A stretch of DNA of 64,000 nt, from the NCBI GenBank assembly GCA_019454045.1, contig SKCR01034781.1, forward strand, positions 62,001-126,000. Direction: 5' to 3'. This DNA comes from Zanthoxylum bungeanum (taxonomy: Eukaryota > Streptophyta > Magnoliopsida > Sapindales > Rutaceae). The notes below the pieces were generated by a model, which was given only the letters and a program-made list of their open reading frames with translations, did not search any database and was not told the origin of the DNA. The position numbers and the translations under genes were made by a program. Of the stretch, positions 46,069 to 57,740 are shown in pieces. Numbering within the stretch: position 1 is the stretch's first letter; each line of letters opens with the position of its first letter.

Positions 46069-46712
46069 TGTAGGCACTGCATTTTTACGCATAAAACCCG
46101 ATGATGAGCCTCATTTGGAGGCACTACCTTTTGAGTCACGGAAGCCGCGGGAAACGGATATCGGAAAGGGAAATTCAGAACAAACAAGCTCACTGTCTTC
46201 GTTAGTGCTGTGTTCGCTACTTCGTTCGAACGGGAAACAGATTGCGGGCGTTCGTGCAGCGTTCGAGGGAGCGTTCGAACGGTATCGGTAATTCTGGTTT
46301 TGCTGCTAGCCTCACACCCCAGCCCATTTAGCTCCCCAAAGCCCATAAAACACATCCCAAATTAAATAAATAAATATTAAATTAAATATTAAACATTAAA
46401 ATAAAACATTTAAACCATTTACCAATTAAAATAAACAATTACCAACGTAAACTAAAATCATGCCTAAATTGAACAAATCACATACTAAATCAAAATATAA
46501 TCATACCAAATTAAAATCAATCCTAACCAATTAAAGCCAACCACATATTTGACTTCCTAATTCAATAAGATATCCACCAATTTAAAAGTATTGACTTCCT
46601 AATCTAAACCAAATTTGTCCCCCCCTCAATCTTTGACTTTCCTTGCTAAACACCAAATCCTATCCCCTCTTTAATGCCAAAATCCCTTCCCTTGTCAACC
46701 CCAATCCTTCTC

Positions 46713-46720
46713 TATATAAA
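46713..46720 (+). promoter_or_regulatory. Probable TATA box of the A' LTR
   Basis: TATATAAA in 'cttctctatataaaacaacc', at a position equivalent to 12419 of A. Confidence 0.6.
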
Positions 46721-47564
46721 ACAACCCCTCACCAAAGCCTTTTTTTTTTTGACACATAGAATTCACACCCAAACTCTCTCAAAATCTCTCTAGACTCTCT
46801 CTACACACCCAAGACCAAACAAGCAAAAAGAGAAAACACTTCACACACACACAAAAAAGAAAACAAAAAGAAACCATCACAAGCCACCACCCTCCATAGC
46901 CGAAACAGCCACCCATACAGCAGCCCTCCACCACCGAAAATCACCACAATTCCACGTACCGCTTGGGTAAACGACACCATATTTCTTTTGTTGTGTTGCT
47001 CTTGTTTATTTAGTTTGTTTTACCTAAACTCAATATGTCGTTAGTTATGCATGATTCAACCAAGCGCATGGGCTTAGTGAGTTAGTCCAAAGGTCCTCCA
47101 TTTAGGAGACAAAGAGCCGAAAAGGCCACCTTCGTGACACTACTTCGCCGCGTCGGTTGATGTATGTTCGGTTGGACGCGAGATACGTTCAATCGGGCAT
47201 ACTTAGTTTGATATTGTTATCTTTATTTTCGTATGTATAAGTCAATCGAGCGCATGGGCTTAGTAAGTGTGTTGTGAGATCCCCTATGGGGAGGGGCTAA
47301 AAGCCCTTTACCATGATGCTTTGCCGCGCCTGTTGATGTGTGTTCAGATTGGATGTAAGATGTGTTCAATCGGGCATACTTGGTTGATATGATTGGTTCT
47401 ATTCTTGTATATGTGATGTGACGCGCATGGGCTTAGTATGTTGGTCTAAAGGTCCTCTCTTTGAGAGATCAAGAGCCCCAAAAGGTCACCTTTACGGCAG
47501 TGCTTCGCCGCGCCCTTTTATTTTCTGTATTGCATCCTATTTCATGCATCAGGTCCGTGTCCGT

Positions 47565-47890
47565 TCGAATGCGTTTGCAAACGCAACTCGAACGCGCATA
47601 TATTTTGCCTTATCATGCATCAGGTCTCCTTTCCGTTCGAACGCGTTTACGAACGCTACTCGAACGTGAGCATTCTGTTTCCTTTTCGTTCGAATGCGTT
47701 TACGAACGCTACTCGAACGTGAGCATTCTGTTTCATTTCAGTTCGAACGCGTTACGAACGCTACTACTCGAACGTGAGCATTCTGTTTCATTTCCGTTCG
47801 AACGCATTTACGAACGCTACTCGAACGTGAGCATTCTGTTTCATTTCCGTTCGAACGCGTTTACGAACGCTACACGAACGTGCACACACT
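47565..47890 (+). repeat. ~52-bp TTCGAACG array inside the A' LTR
   Basis: Six units of 'cgttcgaacgcgtttacgaa' + 'cgctactcgaacgtgagcat' + 'tctgtttcattt'. The unit is rich in palindromes (CGTTCGAACG) and CpG. Absent from both A LTRs; single TTCGAACG cores occur earlier in the same LTR (46222, 46276). Frames 47418-47892 are periodic artefacts. Confidence 0.9.
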
Positions 47891-48527
47891 GAACTGAGTC
47901 TGTCTTATTATATTCATGCATAATTGCCTATTGGTTGATCTTTCTTATGCAAATGTGTCACAATTCGTATGCTTATGTCATGATAACATTTGAGTATTAT
48001 TTCTTGCGGTATATCGGATGGAAACCCAGACGTAAATTCCGTAGCCGATTCCGAATGGACGGTAGTGCGGTCTGTACTTGGGCTACAATTCCACGTACCG
48101 CTTGGAAAAGTGCCCATATGTGTGCTTGTAGGGTCAATATGTGTGCTTGTGTTTTCCCGAATGTGATATGTAATTTTGTATGTTCATTGCTATCTTGAGA
48201 TATATTAAACATGCAATTTTGAGTATGAGATATATGTAAAAATGTACACATAAGTTTTATTTTGCATATGAGAATTTAGAAGCATGATACTCTTGGAAAT
48301 AAGTGTTACTTAAGCTTAGTTAAATTATTACATGAATCCTTTCATTACAAGTGACATAAGTAAGGGACCATTCCGAACCCAACGGTTTGAGGTCTTCCCT
48401 TGCGAGGGGTGAGTGCGGCCTTAAATCTTTGTCCCGGTTCACACCGGGTGGCGACTCCATGTTATGTAATCCTTCCCAACTTGGCCGCGAGCCTAGGAAC
48501 GGCGTCGCTCAGTTTCTGTGTCCCACA

Positions 48528-49178
48528 GAGCCCAAGTAACTCGCGCCTATCTCCCTATTTTTCTTGCCGCTCCGACCGCCAAATGGGTAATCGCCAGCCA
48601 CCATATGACCAACCTGGTCTGGATGAAGCTGGTGGTGTCAGCGCATACCACCGGGGGTGATTGGCTGGTCGCGCGCCGGCCACCACTTCTTCTCTCTCTT
48701 TTTTTTCCTCTTTCCTCTTCTTTGTTTTCATTTCTGTATTCATGAACAAGGGGAAAAAACTTTACACATATATAATGCCATTCTCCCTGAAATTACAAAA
48801 TTGTCCTCATGTAGAAGGGTATTTCTGGAAATCATCAATTTTAATGCCCTTTTGATGCCGATTTCGAAAAGTTTTCAACACGAAAGTTGTTTGTCTTGGA
48901 AAAATGGGTCCGATGGTTTAAGAATCAGCTCAATCGGAGTTCGCTTGCTATTTTTATAGCTGAGACAAGAAACTTTACGCGTATAATTATAAAATCATAA
49001 ATCGCGTATACAGTTCTCGAAGCCACGCGTTTTCCAACGCGATGATAATTCACTTTAAAATATTCCAAACTATTTTCTAACACATAAAGTCCTATTTCTG
49101 AATGTCATTCAGTTCCAAATTTTAAACTGCAATTTGAAAATCTTCCAGAACCATTCCGAAAATATTCGGGATACTACA
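48528..49178 (-). repeat. 3' LTR of E (terminal 651 bp only)
   Basis: Starts GAGCCCAAGTAACTCGC right after A' and ends GGGATACTACA. The 48555-48749 frames and the T-rich 'ttctctctctttttttt' stretch (~48690) are non-coding. Confidence 0.7.
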
Positions 49179-49193
49179 TTCTCCCCCTTATAA
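49179..49193 (-). other. Polypurine tract of E
   Basis: Minus strand TATAAGGGGGAGAA followed by TGTAGTATCCC of the LTR; a typical gypsy PPT. Confidence 0.8.
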
Positions 49194-51170
49194 AAATTTT
49201 GTCCTCAAAATTTCTCCGTCCTTATGTTTGATCATTCGAAACCAAACGTACATACATTAAAATCTTATCCTTATTCGAAAGTCACTTCACTTCACACCTT
49301 TTTGAGAGTTACGTATTTTACACATCAATACAAATCATGTATTTTGAAACAAAATACATGGAATCAAATATTTCATGCTAAAACACATCAAACTGATCAT
49401 CTCGATTCACACTCATTCATAGGAACACACTCAAACCATTTCTAACTTATCCATTAATAGAAAAAGAAAATCGAACACAGATTCTATACAGCCAATCAAA
49501 TACATCATCCGAAACGAGGAACGTAACAAATGTCCTTTACACGCAATACAATATCAAAACGAAAACTTAGTAAGAATTTCACACTATCTATTTCATTAAC
49601 AATACAAAACGAAACTCATTTATTTCACATTACGTCATTCCATATCATATCTGTAAACAATGTCGATATCAAAATTTACATAACTAAATATCATATCACA
49701 CATACAATTTGTATGGCTAACAACGTAGTATATATAACCATTGCAATACTCAAATGATTGATCTCTAACCATAAACTTAAATACGTATTCTTATAACGAA
49801 CATACTCTTTTATATTAACCAATACATTCACTCTCACAGCAATAAATGACCCATAATCATAGTACTCTTATGATGTTGATAGTCTGAAATATGTCAATCT
49901 CTGTCATTATTCAAAATAGAAAGCGTAAAATGATATGTTTCAAAAACCATTTCGAAAATACATTTGAAAACACTTTTACTGTAAACAAAAATACATTTCA
50001 AAATCCATTATCGTAAATCAATATCGAGCATCCAGTATAACTCACTGGATGAAACATAAACAAGCACCCAATGCCCAAATCGCGCGCACAGATTGGACAA
50101 TTAACGAAACGATCCCCTGTCGATAGAGGGTTGGATCGGTCCACTGCAGTTGGGCAAACCACTATACAAGCATCACGGCGGAAACATGTCATATCAAATT
50201 ATAAAACTGTAAAAACCATAAACAAGCGCCATGACGAAAACATATCATATCGTATAATATCATAAACAATGTCGAAATGCATCAAAATCAAAGTGTAATT
50301 CTTTTAAAAATCATTTTCCCCCCAAAACTTAAATATGTGTAAATCAAAAATAAATCTTTGATGCAAAGTTTTCAAAATACATATCGATTGTCCACTGTTC
50401 AGTCGCGTGCATAGACGGAACAATGTACGGATCATGTCGACATAGCAGTGGGCCGACTATTTTTCGATGGTCTAGACCCCATAACAAGCGCCCCAGCCAT
50501 GCCAGAATGAAACATACAAGCGCCACGAAGGGTCAAAAACATAAAATCATCATGTACCGTGACAGAAATAGATTTTCGAGCGTCTCGGCATAAACAAGTT
50601 TTACAGTTTAAAGACATCAAAATCATTTTTGAGCATTGAGACGGAAACATATCGATAAATCTAAAAACATGAAAACGTCAATCAAGCATCGAGGAAGAAA
50701 TATTTTCTTTATCACTTATGGTCAAAATCGAAATATCTACAAACTTTCTATCTTTCTTTCTTTCTTTCTTCCTTTCCCTTTTCTTTTCGAAATACTTTTA
50801 TGCCAAAAATCAAATACCAATGTTTTCAAAACATGGTTCAAAATATCATTGCACAGTTCAGACTATCAACATCATAGAATTACTCGTACCTCAAAACATA
50901 ATGATTTCACATCACCTATGTATTCATATTCATATATAAACGACATACTTTTAACTTAATATACCTTTACACATACATATATATATTCATAGCATACAAA
51001 CATGTACCGAAAATACAAATCATTCATATCAATCAAAGTCATAGCACATCATACTATATACCATAAATCAAATCAAATTACAAACATAAAATCTAAATGA
51101 TCTATACGTAACAGAAAACTTATTCGGACGATCGGATACCTTGTAGCAGCAGTCATCGACACCTAAACGT
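49194..51170 (-). other. Interior of E, no coding capacity seen
   Basis: About 2 kb, AT-rich, with no gag, protease, RT or integrase motif on either strand. Two related blocks near 50080-50170 and 50400-50520 (each with 'tcg(a/t)tagag/gactatt', 'cagtggg', 'caagcgcc') suggest an old internal duplication. A (TTTC)n tract is at 50748-50790. Such elements are mobilised by relatives. Confidence 0.6.
50745..50790. repeat. (TTTC)n microsatellite
   Basis: Pyrimidine-only tract of TTTC/TTCC units in the E interior. Confidence 0.9.
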
Positions 51171-51184
51171 TTGCTCTGATACCA
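51171..51184 (-). other. Primer binding site of E (initiator-Met type)
   Basis: Minus strand TGGTATCAGAGCAA, four bases from the LTR start at 51189. Confidence 0.85.
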
Positions 51185-51188
51185 CAAC

Positions 51189-53034
51189 TGTAACACCCCG
51201 CCAGAGGTAGGATGCTACCGGATGGAGGCAGAATTATTCCATCTCCATAAACCTATAAATTTATGAAAATCCGGCATGATGTATCCTAAAATCGGGCAAC
51301 CTATATCTCAATTCAAAATCAAAACGAACCTGAAATAAACATCATATATTATAACAAACCTCAGGTCCACACAACACATCAAAATCATTTTCTAAGGGCT
51401 CTGTGCCCATATCATCTATCAACACTCAAGGGCTCAATTTCCACAACATCATCAACATCTTCAGCAATTAAAATATTTACTTAATATATATACAAACAAC
51501 GTGCTCAACACGACTAACAAAACAATAACCAAAATATCCTAGACATCTTAAACCTCTATAACTTCCCCTAGGATACTTGCGAGGATGACCGCCGCTTGGA
51601 TGATCCTCATCTCGAACATGACTCACAAAACAGTCGTGGTTGACCAATTTTCAAGCCAACCTGCAAAACAAGCAAACTGGTTTAGTGCGAGTTTTTAAAA
51701 CTCAGTAAGTAGCCATGCTAGCACTACAAATAAAAAATACAAGTCAATTACATTTGGAGTTTTTATTTAGAATTATCAGCTTTCTGTTATCCTTTATACT
51801 TTACCCATATCAAATTTACATATTTACATATTGTCAATATAATGGCTAGACATCCAAAGCACACGAAACATGAATTCGAAATCACAAAGTATGTCACATA
51901 ACATCGAAACCATTTCGATTTTGAACATAAATTCACATATTAAAACTTATCACAATTAAATATCTTTGAAATATCATCAAATCGGTAAATCTAACTAATT
52001 TTCTCCTGTTCAGTTATAAATTATCTTTAATACCAAGACTTCTCTCTTTAATATCAAAACAATCTTTCTCTAAACGTCTTGAATCCCCGATAACCTTACA
52101 ATAGCTTAAAACTTGGGTTTCATATACATTCACACATACCGTAGCTCACTTTTTTTATATACATGCAAAATACGTACATATCAATACAACTTAGAAAACA
52201 CACTTTATAACCTCCGATATTCACATTGGTTTCAAATCATCCATTCATCTCATATAAACATACATAATCCATACATATCACGAGTTCCATCATACACATA
52301 CACACATTTAGACATATTTACAGTAATAACGCAACCAACTAAGAAGCTCATATAATAATCGATACATCAAAGATCTCATCACCAAAAAATACATACATAC
52401 GGCTAGCTTACACACACAATGCTTGTACAAGACTCATTACTTATTTTGGAATAGGTATGAGATGAATTCAGTCCGAACGGATTCCTAACCAGCTCGACTA
52501 CTACACAATAAATCAGCCAATCAAACATATACACATGCGCACACACCATATAATATAAACTCATCATATGATTTCTCATAAACAAGCACATACACGACAA
52601 ACAATCCAAACATCATTTAAATACTCATATACATACATATATTTCAAACATATGAATATACAACTTATTACGAAATCAAATCTCATATCTCTCACAATAC
52701 TAAAATCTCTTCATTTATCATTCAATCATATTCATTTTCAGAATTTCTATCTAGAAACTTTTAATACAATATCTTAACCAAATAAACATACTCGTTCAGA
52801 GAGAACTTAGCTTATATTCATTCCTCATCTCACTTAACCATCCCAACCTCTATACAAATGATCGCATGTGCGAAACGATAATAAACTTATTCACAGCTTA
52901 TCATCACATCTTTATATAAATCATTACGTGTCCATACACTTACATGCATAAATACATACATGTAGCCAACAAACTCATCAAAATTTTCACTTCATATCAT
53001 AGGAGTAACAAAGTTCATACCTGTGATGGTCGAC

Positions 53035-53070
<36 letters not shown>

Positions 53071-53977
53071 TATTTAAAACACAAAAAGAACGATTCGAGA
53101 ACACATCACATGGGTTACTTACCTGGCTTCACGAACACTCCAGGTCCTAGTCAAGTCTACCAAAACAATATGGCGAAACATCGTTAGAATCGCAACTTAT
53201 GAATTTCCCTATTTAGCTTTGACATGGTTCCGGATCTTTCCGGGACAATCGAATCAAGTTCGATTTCAATATTTTCAGTTCCAGTAATCTTAAAACATCA
53301 TTATAAACTAACTAAAGTGGTTAGTTAACTTAAATTCTCGGTTTACGTATTTTTGGAAAATCTTCCTAAAAAATTTACGTAAACGCAATGGAAGGATTCT
53401 GAACCCTCCGAACCTATCTGAATTTATCCAAACATTCTGGTAATATCATTTATAACTCATAACTATCATTAAAATCAAAATATATCTTTATACGCAAAAA
53501 CCCACTTTTACCAAAAACTTGTATATTCTATTGAATCGATCAAACTCATTTCATTTTCACTCTGATTCTACCAAATGCATAAATTCAATATACTTATGCT
53601 CAAACAATTCAATTTATATTAATACTCTACTCTACGAAGCTACTGGATACATTCGAATATTTAAATAGAAACTTGAAATTTACGGATTCTTACCAGAAGG
53701 TCTTATCGAGATTTCGAGGCCACATACGGACTCCAAACGATCCCACGAACATGCTAGAATCGATGAAATTCCAATCGGAGCTACTGTTCACCATGGGTCA
53801 CTATTCATCTGAACCTTCCTTGCCCTTTTCACGTGCAGCTGTGCACGGAATAGAAAATCCATCACTACCATCTTGTAGTACTCTCCGACAGCTTCGATTT
53901 GATAGGTGGCTCGGGCCATGAAACGAAGCGACGAGCAGGGATCGAGCCCAAGTAACTCGCATCTATCTCTAATCGGG
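51189..53977 (-). repeat. 5' LTR of E (first ~2.8 kb)
   Basis: Starts TGTAACACCCCGCC and ends in the overlap sequence GAGCCCAAGTAACTCGC (53944-53960), then passes into D. Includes an AT/CA microsatellite (53035-53070). The 52113-52777 and 53673-53921 frames have no recognisable domain. Confidence 0.7.
53035..53070. repeat. (TA)13(CA)5 microsatellite
   Basis: Compound dinucleotide repeat in the E 5' LTR. Confidence 0.95.
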
Positions 53978-55373
53978 TGAAATCACACACGTAATGCAAG
54001 TGCACATATCGTTCAAGTAGTATAAAATGTATCGATCCCACGATGACTTAATGCCTTAACTATTAATTTATGACGTTAAATGTTTACGAGTATCTAATAA
54101 ATTGATTGTTGTTTGGATGGTGATTTTTTTATCTGAAAACAAGTAAATAAAACTGTGGGAAAGTAAATTTAAGTAAAATTCAATATTAAGAAACTATCTA
54201 GGGTTGTGAATCATTCCAATATCTTTTAAAGATGAAATGGTTGTCTTATGTTTGTGCAATATATTGGTTTATTAACCTGGAACACGAAATTATGCAAAAG
54301 CCTCTTTCGATGGTTAGATGCAAACACCCAGTGTAACCCAATTAATCATATTCCTATGTTAACCAAGTTATCTGAATTCATTAAGATTAAGTTCCAATTA
54401 TGGCTACTCCCACCTGACAGGTATATTCCTATCCTGTAAGGAAATCTATTAAGGGTTATATATCCTTAAGTGAGATCGTGAGCTATTTAGTCTAAGGCTG
54501 AAACCTAAAATCCATTTTCCAAGTTCATTTTAAGTTTACCAAATCAATCTTATTAATGGCCAGTTAACAAGAAGCATTAAAACTAAGGCTCAAAAAATAA
54601 ACCTTTATATTATCCAAGACATAAAATAACCATTTATAAAACGGTGATTTTGGAATTCATCACAACCCTAGATAAGGGGTTTAGTTACCACACATATCTA
54701 GGAATATTAAAGACATAAATAAAGTAAATGACATAAAGTAAAGCTTGAAATTAAAAAGGTAAATAAAGCAATAAAGAAAATGCTGGGGGTTAGAGGATCC
54801 ACTTTGCATGACATTACCAACCACCCATATATGTGGTATCCTGATTAAGTCAGATTTATGATTAATTCCAACCGACCATAAAGGCGGTATCCATTTAGTC
54901 AGGTTAAAATCAATTTAATTAAGTCCAACCGACCATAAAGGCGGTATCCCAATTAAGTCAGGTTTTAAAATAATATATTATAATTAAGGGAGATTAATCT
55001 AAATATTAGTAATAAAAGCTTTACCCTTCACCCCAGCAGAGGGGAGTTACCTCCTTATACTGAGAAGTAAACTAAAGAAAAAAACTATTGCGTAAAATAA
55101 AAATTAAATACAAAAATGTAAATAAATAAACAAGATACAATCTTCTTAGTATTATTAAGGAAATCCCCAGAAGAAGGTATGAAAATTTCAAATGAATTCA
55201 GCCTCAATTTGTAGCCAAATTTTTGGTCCCCGCGTCGCGACGCACCGATGATTCAACAGGATGATGACACGTGGCTATCGGCAGAATTATTGATTGAATT
55301 ATTGGCTTGGCGTCGCAATGCGTGAAAGCTTGCGCGTCGCGACACTGACGTAAACAATGACGTATAATGTCGG
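53978..55373 (-). repeat. Element D: C-family LTR fragment
   Basis: Begins TGAAATCACACACG, aligning with TGACAAGTGC of C, and follows the C right LTR to the 'gcgtcgcgacg' region, including the 'ccataaaggcggta' repeats (54811-54970). One ACACGTGGC box is at 55268. Cut on the right at 55373 by J, so the G-box-rich part is mostly missing. It shows that the C LTR family is not unique in the genome. Confidence 0.75.
55345..55363 (+). promoter_or_regulatory. as-1-like element in D
   Basis: CTGACGTAAACAATGACG: two TGACG half-sites with a 7-bp spacer, the arrangement of the as-1 box bound by TGA-class bZIP factors. It lies in the U3-like part of the LTR fragment. Confidence 0.5.
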
Positions 55374-57727
55374 TGTTGGACAATTATGACCCATATCATC
55401 ACTATTTGTACATAACATGGTGTTATTGTACAAATTAACTATGTGACAAAGGAAATTGCTGTTTTATCATTTGTAATTGGATTACTCAGATATATAAATG
55501 ATAAAAGTCCTTATGATTAGTTCCGGATTAATAAGATATGAGACAATATTAATCCAGAAAGGTTTAATCATTAAATATCCCTAGTCGTAGTATTATCGAG
55601 ACTGGACAACGATAATACAGAATAGACTAGTATTACACTTGTGCGTGTTATGGAAGCGTAACAGCATAGTTCTCATATATTTGGGTATTGGATACTCATA
55701 CATGTGTAATAGGAGGTTATGTTTACCGATGGTACGGAAACAACTTCGCTCTGGATAGACCCCTCAGAATCCCATTGGTAGTATGACTATGTGTCTACGG
55801 GAATCTGAATCAGGGTAGGTGTATTTGGTCTTAACCGGAGACTTGCATCGCTAATACTTGCGACAATCAATATACTTTGGTTTTGGTCATCCGGGGCTTT
55901 AACAGGTTCTGTGTACGCCTCTTCTGGGTATACTGAGAATTGTAGTGTATTGGGTGTGATGCCAAGAAGGAAGTATCACTTCATTCATATGGAGATGATG
56001 ATCACGCAGGGATACAGAACTGGTACTCTAAGTGCTATAGCCATCGGGGAAGTATGACTAGGTCATGACTTTCCGATCATAAAGAGACTAGTTGCTAGTG
56101 ATCCAATATATACTTCGTACGGGGCAGACTCAACTCCAGCCCCAAGCCTTGTATGTGACATCTGATAATAGATCGTAATACGCAATACTACGTATACTAC
56201 GCCTGACAAAGATCATATATTCCGTAGAAGAATATTTCTGGAGAATTGGGTAGGCACGGTGATTTGCTAGAAGCCAACCATGTCTTGTAAATCGGTAAGT
56301 GCGTGGTACCCGATACGCACGTGTTCGGATAGTCCGATGACCGAATTTACTGCTAACATATCCAGAGATCTCTTGGGTCGCATCCCAAAGATTCACCGAT
56401 GATGTTTGACTCGAATATTAATTATGGGATTAATAAAGAGAGAAAATTAATCTGGGATTAATAAAGAGAGAAAATTAATCTGGGATTAATTATGGCAAGA
56501 ATTAATCTGGGATTAATTATCAGAGAAAGAATTAATCTGAGATTAATTACGTCGAGAATTTATCTGGGATTAAATTTATCGAGAGGAGAGAACACGATTA
56601 ATTTGGAATTAATCGGTAAAATAAATTTAATAGTTAAATTAGATTTTACTATTTAATTTATTTAAATGGGTTAAATAATATATATTGGATATATTAATTG
56701 AAATTGGATTTCAATGGGAAATTAAATTGGATTTTAATTTTAGCGAACGAATAAATTTGGAATTAATTCGCGAGCGAATTTCGTAATAATTTTACTGGGT
56801 ATTATTATTTAATTAAATTGGATTTAATTATATCGCGACGGAAAATTCGTTTAATCGGATTAAACGAATTCGAGCCCGAAGTGTGTTGAGCAAGCTCACT
56901 TGAATTTTGAATTTAAAGTGGGACCCACTTAACTTACATCATTAGTCATTTTTGGTGATTGACATGAGTGATGGGTTTTGGTGGAAACTTGAAAAACACT
57001 CAATACATTTAATTTTAAAAATTAATCTATCTCTCTCCTTGGGCGATGGCCGAATTAGACTTTATTTGATTTTGGCCGAATGGCCTTTAAAAGGTTGCTT
57101 GGCCGATTGTATAATAAATTTCCTCTGACATTTGCCTTTTTGTTTTTTCATTTTAATGCCATTAACTTCATTTTTTTGGCATATATATATGAATGATCAA
57201 AAGCAATCTCTCTCTCTGGTAGTCCACGATCTTCATTCTCTTTGTAGAAGGATGAATGAAAAAGTTGAAATGCCTCTGTAATTAAAATAAGCCATTTTTT
57301 TGACTTTTCAAAAACAGGGTATTGGCCGATTGGATTGGCCAATTCTTGTCCTTTTTTTTTTCACTTAGGGCGAATGGCCTTCGAAATCCACCTTGGCCGA
57401 ATAGGCCACAGATTTCTCTTTCAGCTTGGCCGAAAGAATCAAGAGCAATTGGCTTCTCTATCTTTTGAAGACTGCCGATTTCTTCTCTCTCCATAGGGCA
57501 AATTTGTTTCTCCTTAGGAGATCAAATTTATTCCATTTGTTCTAGCTAGCACTTATGGGAGTCAAATGAAGGTGATAAGGATACTCACCCATGAGCTTGG
57601 AAGCTTCAACATCAATGAAACATTTTGAACTCAACCGATCAATGTAAGTCCTCCGCAACTTATTTTTTATTATTATTCACACACGAATCATGCTTAGAGA
57701 TCCTATGACATGTCTAGGACACTTACA
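55374..57727 (+). repeat. 5' LTR of J
   Basis: TGTTGGACAATTATGACCC to GGACACTTACA, 2354 bp. Repeated 'gggattaat...agagaaaattaatctg' units at 56425-56550. A stretch with TTGGCCGAAT boxes at 57045-57440. Minus frames 56130-56396 and 57148-57494 are non-coding. Confidence 0.85.
56420..56555 (+). repeat. Short tandem 'aattaatctgggattaat' repeats in the J LTR
   Basis: Four to five copies of a ~30-bp AT-rich inverted motif. Homologous single motifs are in the I and K LTRs, so it has expanded here. Confidence 0.75.
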
Positions 57728-57728
57728 A

Positions 57729-57740
57729 TGGTATCAGAGC
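57729..57740 (+). other. Primer binding site of J (initiator-Met type)
   Basis: TGGTATCAGAGC one base after the LTR end; sets plus polarity. Confidence 0.9.

Larger units (their letters stand above)
43460..48527 (+). mobile_element. Element A': 5'-truncated relative of A
   Basis: Begins inside gag (at the residue matching ~7294 of A) and runs through three tandem arrays, PPT and a complete 2459-bp 3' LTR. No 5' LTR, no leader, no pol. The join to copia B at ~43455-43460 is blunt, with no duplication, so truncation by deletion or recombination is likely. Confidence 0.85.
46069..48527 (+). repeat. 3' LTR of A'
   Basis: TGTAGGCACTGC to GTGTCCCACA, 2459 bp. Contains a TATA box (46713-46720), three copies of the 'gcgcatgggcttag' block (47063-47510) and the TTCGAACG array. 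Its right end gives the ~75 bp missing from the A 5' LTR. Diverged from A most strongly in the U3 part (46140-46900). Confidence 0.9.
48528..53977 (-). mobile_element. Element E: non-coding Ty3/gypsy-type element with partial LTRs
   Basis: Minus-strand element: 5' LTR start TGTAACACCCCG at 51189 with adjacent PBS, a 2.0-kb interior without coding frames, PPT, and a 3' LTR end ATACTACA at 49178. The left LTR keeps only its last 651 bp and the right LTR only its first ~2.8 kb. The two pieces overlap by a ~28-bp sequence, so the full LTR was ~3.4 kb. The TGTAACACCCC end and the AAGGGGGAGAA PPT resemble Tekay/Del chromoviruses; lineage is tentative. Confidence 0.7.

Noticed and set aside
47418..47892. 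Frames of 83 and 143 codons with repeated FRSNAF/YERYSNV text
   Set aside because: Periodic translation of the ~52-bp LTR array.
53673..53921. 82-codon frame near the end of the E LTR
   Set aside because: No recognisable motif, lies in an LTR, and no comparison copy is available.
48528..53971. 28-bp direct repeat as an attachment-site or target-site duplication of a single 5.4-kb insertion
   Set aside because: LTR retrotransposons duplicate 4-6 bp, and PBS/PPT positions show that the two copies are internal LTR positions of E.
57729..57740. TGGTATCAGAGC strings as parts of tRNA genes
   Set aside because: Each is only a primer binding site next to an LTR end; no tRNA body or A/B boxes follow.
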